Shown in pieces: positions 62,601-64,000 of a stretch of 64,000 bases of DNA. Within the stretch, counting starts at the first letter, position 1. Each line of letters starts with the position of its first letter. This stretch comes from Closterium sp. Naga37s-1 (taxonomy: Eukaryota; Streptophyta; Zygnematophyceae; Desmidiales; Closteriaceae): positions 1,377,501 to 1,441,500 of the forward strand of contig CANJKZ010000783.1 of assembly GCA_947471745.1 (NCBI GenBank), read 5' to 3'. Made by a program: the position numbers and the translations under genes. The notes below the pieces were generated by a model, which searched no databases, was not told where the DNA came from, and saw nothing but the letters and a program-made list of their open reading frames with translations.

Positions 62601-64000
62601 AGAGGCTCAAGAAAATGTTTCATGGATTGGATGTCAAGGCGCTCAACTTCAAGACACGTAAGGAGAGGTTCAAGGTGCAGGAGCTGCAGGGGAGTGTGAA
62701 GGCGACTTAGACCCTGTGAAGGCTACGAGGAACAGGGGAGCAGTGTGAGTGGTGTTCGTGGTTGACGAACCACAGGGGAGATTGTTAGGGTTGGTTCGCC
62801 CAACCACAGAACCTACGATGAAATGCGGAATGGCGGCGGAATGGAGCTCGTGGGAGATTCTAGAGTGATTTCGGTAGAAATCGGCCTACGTTGGACGTTG
62901 GAAGCTAAGGCGTGAAAAGCGGGAGAGAAATCGGGAAGAACCTGGAGAAATGAAGGAAGAAGAGTGGAGAAGAATCGAGAATGAGTTCGACAGGGGAAAA
63001 TGTGGTTCGAGACCAAGGCGTGTTCGAAAAATTTCCAGATTCGGGCTCAAGGAGTGTTCGGTGAATTCGGTTCGGTTGCGTGTGCGACTCGGGGTGAAAC
63101 GAGGCGCACGCGGTTATTTGGGAAACAAGTGAAGTTACGAATCGCATTTTGTGTCTTGCTTGACTATAAAACTGCTTGTACTCATTCTGGAAATCACAAC
63201 ATTGAAACCAATCAGATTCTGGAAATTGCTGAAGTGTGTATTGACAACTTCAAGCAGAGCTGCGCATATCGTTGGATTTGGGAGATCGTGGAGAACACGA
63301 TAAGCAATAGCAAGTAGACTATTGCCGACTAAGGTGTTTACGATCCTAAGATTATGGGACATGCAGACGTCATGGGGGGTGTCTTTCGACCAATGGGACA
63401 CAAACGGGGACTGCAGCATTGCGTACACGATATCATGCAATGCTAAGGGCATGGTGACGTGGATGTACGTGGTGATGACGTGGCGTGTTGTGAACGACAC
63501 GGGCGAATTTGTGTCATGCTGTGGGTCATTGGCATGTGCTGGATGACGTGGCATGTAGTGACATGACATGGCGTGTAATTAATGACGTGGCATGTGGTGA
63601 CATGGCGTGTACTCGATGAAGTTGCATGCTGCTGTGTCTTAGCATGATTTTGTGGTCTATTTCGTGTTGCTGCAGACTCAGGCCATTTGCTGGTTGCACG
63701 GCCGCATGCATGCACGCACACATTCATGACCCAAACATGGCACACACGTGGCCCAAAGCGTGGCAAACACGTGGCCAAAAGCGTGGCAAACACGTGGCCC
63801 AAAGCGTGGCAAACACGTGGCCCAACATGGCCATTAGAGAAGTTTCCATCAAGTACATACTACCCTTTCCTGTTCTCCCCCTCCACTTGCCATACTGCAC
63901 CCACCAACCACCACCCACCATCCACCCCACCCGCTGCCCACCTGCCTTCAACCTGCTCCCTACCTGGCCCTAACCTGCCCGCACTGCAGAGATATCCAGG
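59650..64000 (+). CDS. LRR receptor-like gene H, exon 2 split by a retrotransposon (partial)
   Basis: Exon 1 (59650-59764) starts MATNLDWSTVAALLLCSLLT, a signal peptide, and ends at CAGC|GTGAGT. Exon 2 would begin after the acceptor cag at 60341-60343 behind a long pyrimidine tract. Its first 13 nt are then interrupted by the copia element and it resumes at 63357, ending at AT|GTACGT (63464). The resumed part encodes WDMQTSWGVSFDQWDTNGDC and CNAKGMVTWM, matching the LRR-cap exon of gene G (CDAQGMVTRM), with the same phase at both ends. A further exon begins at 63990 after tgcag and leaves the window. The insertion should block normal exon 2 translation unless the element is removed by splicing. 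This allele is probably non-functional. Confidence 0.65.
59902..59917. repeat. ACGT-core palindrome in gene H intron 1
   Basis: tttgagacgtctcaaa, with ttctgaaagcc(g/a)agtc copies at about 59832 and 59920. Confidence 0.85.
60010..60072. repeat. 18-bp repeat in gene H intron 1
   Basis: Three to four units of catcatgagtcagcttgagt. It belongs to a region (59830-60070) rich in gagtcatc/gagacatctc pieces. Confidence 0.8.
60357..60925 (+). repeat. 5' LTR
   Basis: Starts TGTTAGGGTTGG and ends CCTAAGA (not the usual CA). Same length as the 3' LTR. The shared last A places the boundary one base after CTAAG. Confidence 0.9.
60928..60939 (+). other. Primer-binding site
   Basis: TGGTATCAGAGC, complementary to the 3' end of plant initiator methionine tRNA. 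It lies two bases after the 5' LTR, as in most plant copia elements. Confidence 0.9.
61027..62550 (+). CDS. Copia gag polyprotein with protease stub
   Basis: A 507-codon frame. The N-terminal half is a UBN2/gag capsid-like domain (FNGSNYNVWRKKF; then AWEYLESTYMG, typical of copia gag). Two zinc knuckles of CX2CX4HX4C type follow (CYQCGKRGHKAINC and CDYCGRYGHRAAEC). The frame then reaches the aspartic-protease motif WFMDSGCTRHMT. After this motif the frame becomes acidic and does not continue into a complete protease. It ends just after a 40-bp direct duplication (62442-62481 and 62482-62521) that shifts the frame. Gag would package element RNA in cytoplasmic particles. Confidence 0.88.
   Translation: MGDEASSGSSVSLGDPQLKALLEALASGRLVAKPTIGLSEAQRFNGSNYNVWRKKFIRRAEEVDLLPYYRPNEETMEGVAPSPTDTKEKIAAFKKQSKQAFFQLCHSVADGIAVDLDQFAGELNSAQKAWEYLESTYMGTNDVNKKAIRKQLLTLSMEKGEKIITYINRAKSYNDDLRVMGAAETEHEMIDYIIQGLPKEWESDIGMFTYQPPESLTKLQEILQSLETVKEMRKKKAAVAATEFDEERSAMVNATKAFGACYQCGKRGHKAINCYENPRSRNYKGKAMENDKGENEGAEWQHKRVFGGKCDYCGRYGHRAAECYSNPNSRSYKGPSQQRNVAAKANVAEANEDDMILGGAHRANVVRLPKEVRQTDDHEKTAWFMDSGCTRHMTFRSELEELSNEADKSDDTDDTGASVEAAEKQEEEIVTMEAAAVNGGDGDGVNTFAAAIVVEDEAVNAKCVGVVVKGDIMVKGSKANATAKGHGERIKGECNCKGASAYKGGTR
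62551..62710 (+). pseudogene. Remnant of the copia integrase C-terminal region
   Basis: In the +1 frame relative to gag the sequence encodes MPRRSERLKK and a basic tail up to a stop at 62708. RRSER-like motifs lie after the integrase core in copia polyproteins, so the integrase core and everything before it back to the protease appear deleted. Confidence 0.55.
62772..62782 (+). other. Polypurine tract
   Basis: acaggggagat immediately upstream of the 3' LTR start; the usual plus-strand priming site. Confidence 0.8.
62783..63351 (+). repeat. 3' LTR
   Basis: 569 bp, about eight substitutions from the 5' LTR (for example at the positions of cacagaacc, ctacgatg, ctacgttgg and gcacgcgg). Its CTAAG end could offer a cryptic acceptor next to exon 2 of gene H, but the resulting frame does not match. 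Confidence 0.9.
63545..63835. repeat. Short repeats in gene H intron 2
   Basis: Irregular gacgtggcatgt units (63545-63610) and four units of about 23 bp containing aacacgtggcc and aaagcgtggca (63736-63832). Confidence 0.85.

Larger units (their letters stand above)
60357..63351 (+). mobile_element. Non-autonomous Ty1/copia LTR retrotransposon (gag only)
   Basis: Two 569-bp LTRs (60357-60925 and 62783-63351) differ at about eight positions (about 1.4%). The element is flanked by the 5-bp duplication TTATG (60352-60356 and 63352-63356). A TGGTATCAGAGC primer-binding site for initiator Met-tRNA follows the 5' LTR, and a purine tract precedes the 3' LTR. Only gag and a protease stub are present. 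There is no reverse transcriptase, RNase H or integrase core, so it needs a helper. It sits in exon 2 of gene H. Confidence 0.92.

Overview
This is a eukaryotic, intron-rich, GC-leaning window. The gene content suggests a streptophyte (plant-lineage) alga: plant-type LRR receptor kinase genes with one leucine-rich repeat per 72-nt exon, a bidomain chromate-family transporter pair, a fucosyltransferase-like type II glycosyltransferase, a long armadillo-repeat protein, and a Ty1/copia element with a UBN2-type gag. A zygnematophyte such as Closterium is my guess. That is inference; nothing here proves the species.

Layout. 1-10557 (+): chromate transporter gene A, whose N-terminal exon is amplified into a 16-copy array at the left edge. 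11430-15417 (+): CCDC47/PAT-complex homologue C. 15.9-19.1 kb: no recognised gene. 19364-26304 (+): chromate transporter gene B, a paralogue of A with ten exons of identical length. 38090 down to about 28.1 kb (-): armadillo-repeat gene D. 45510-38922 (-): fucosyltransferase-like gene E. About 47.17-58.22 kb (+): LRR receptor-like (pseudo)kinase gene G. 58377-58526: a small MITE. 59650-64000 (+): a second LRR receptor gene H, whose exon 2 is split by a 2995-bp non-autonomous copia element (60357-63351).

Three patterns dominate the non-coding space. (1) Almost every exon of A, B, C, D, E and G is accompanied by one to five extra, usually truncated or stop-containing, tandem copies in its flanking intron. 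(2) At least seven tandem arrays have a unit that begins at a 5' splice donor (GTGAGT or GTAAGT), so the donor itself is reiterated up to 27 times. (3) About thirty dispersed short palindromes of the form TTTTGAG-N4-CTCAAAA (N4 usually TCGA, GCGC, AATT or ACGT) occur, and most sit exactly at the junction between two direct copies of local sequence (13 to about 118 bp). In the two long coding exons of gene D the palindrome plus duplication adds 78 and 102 nt, both multiples of three. One such palindrome lies at the equivalent place in both A and B, so it predates their duplication. The palindrome-linked local duplication is the best candidate here for an undescribed process.

The genes do not form a pathway. 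They are ordinary membrane, ER, Golgi and cell-surface functions; what ties the window together is how their exons have been duplicated.
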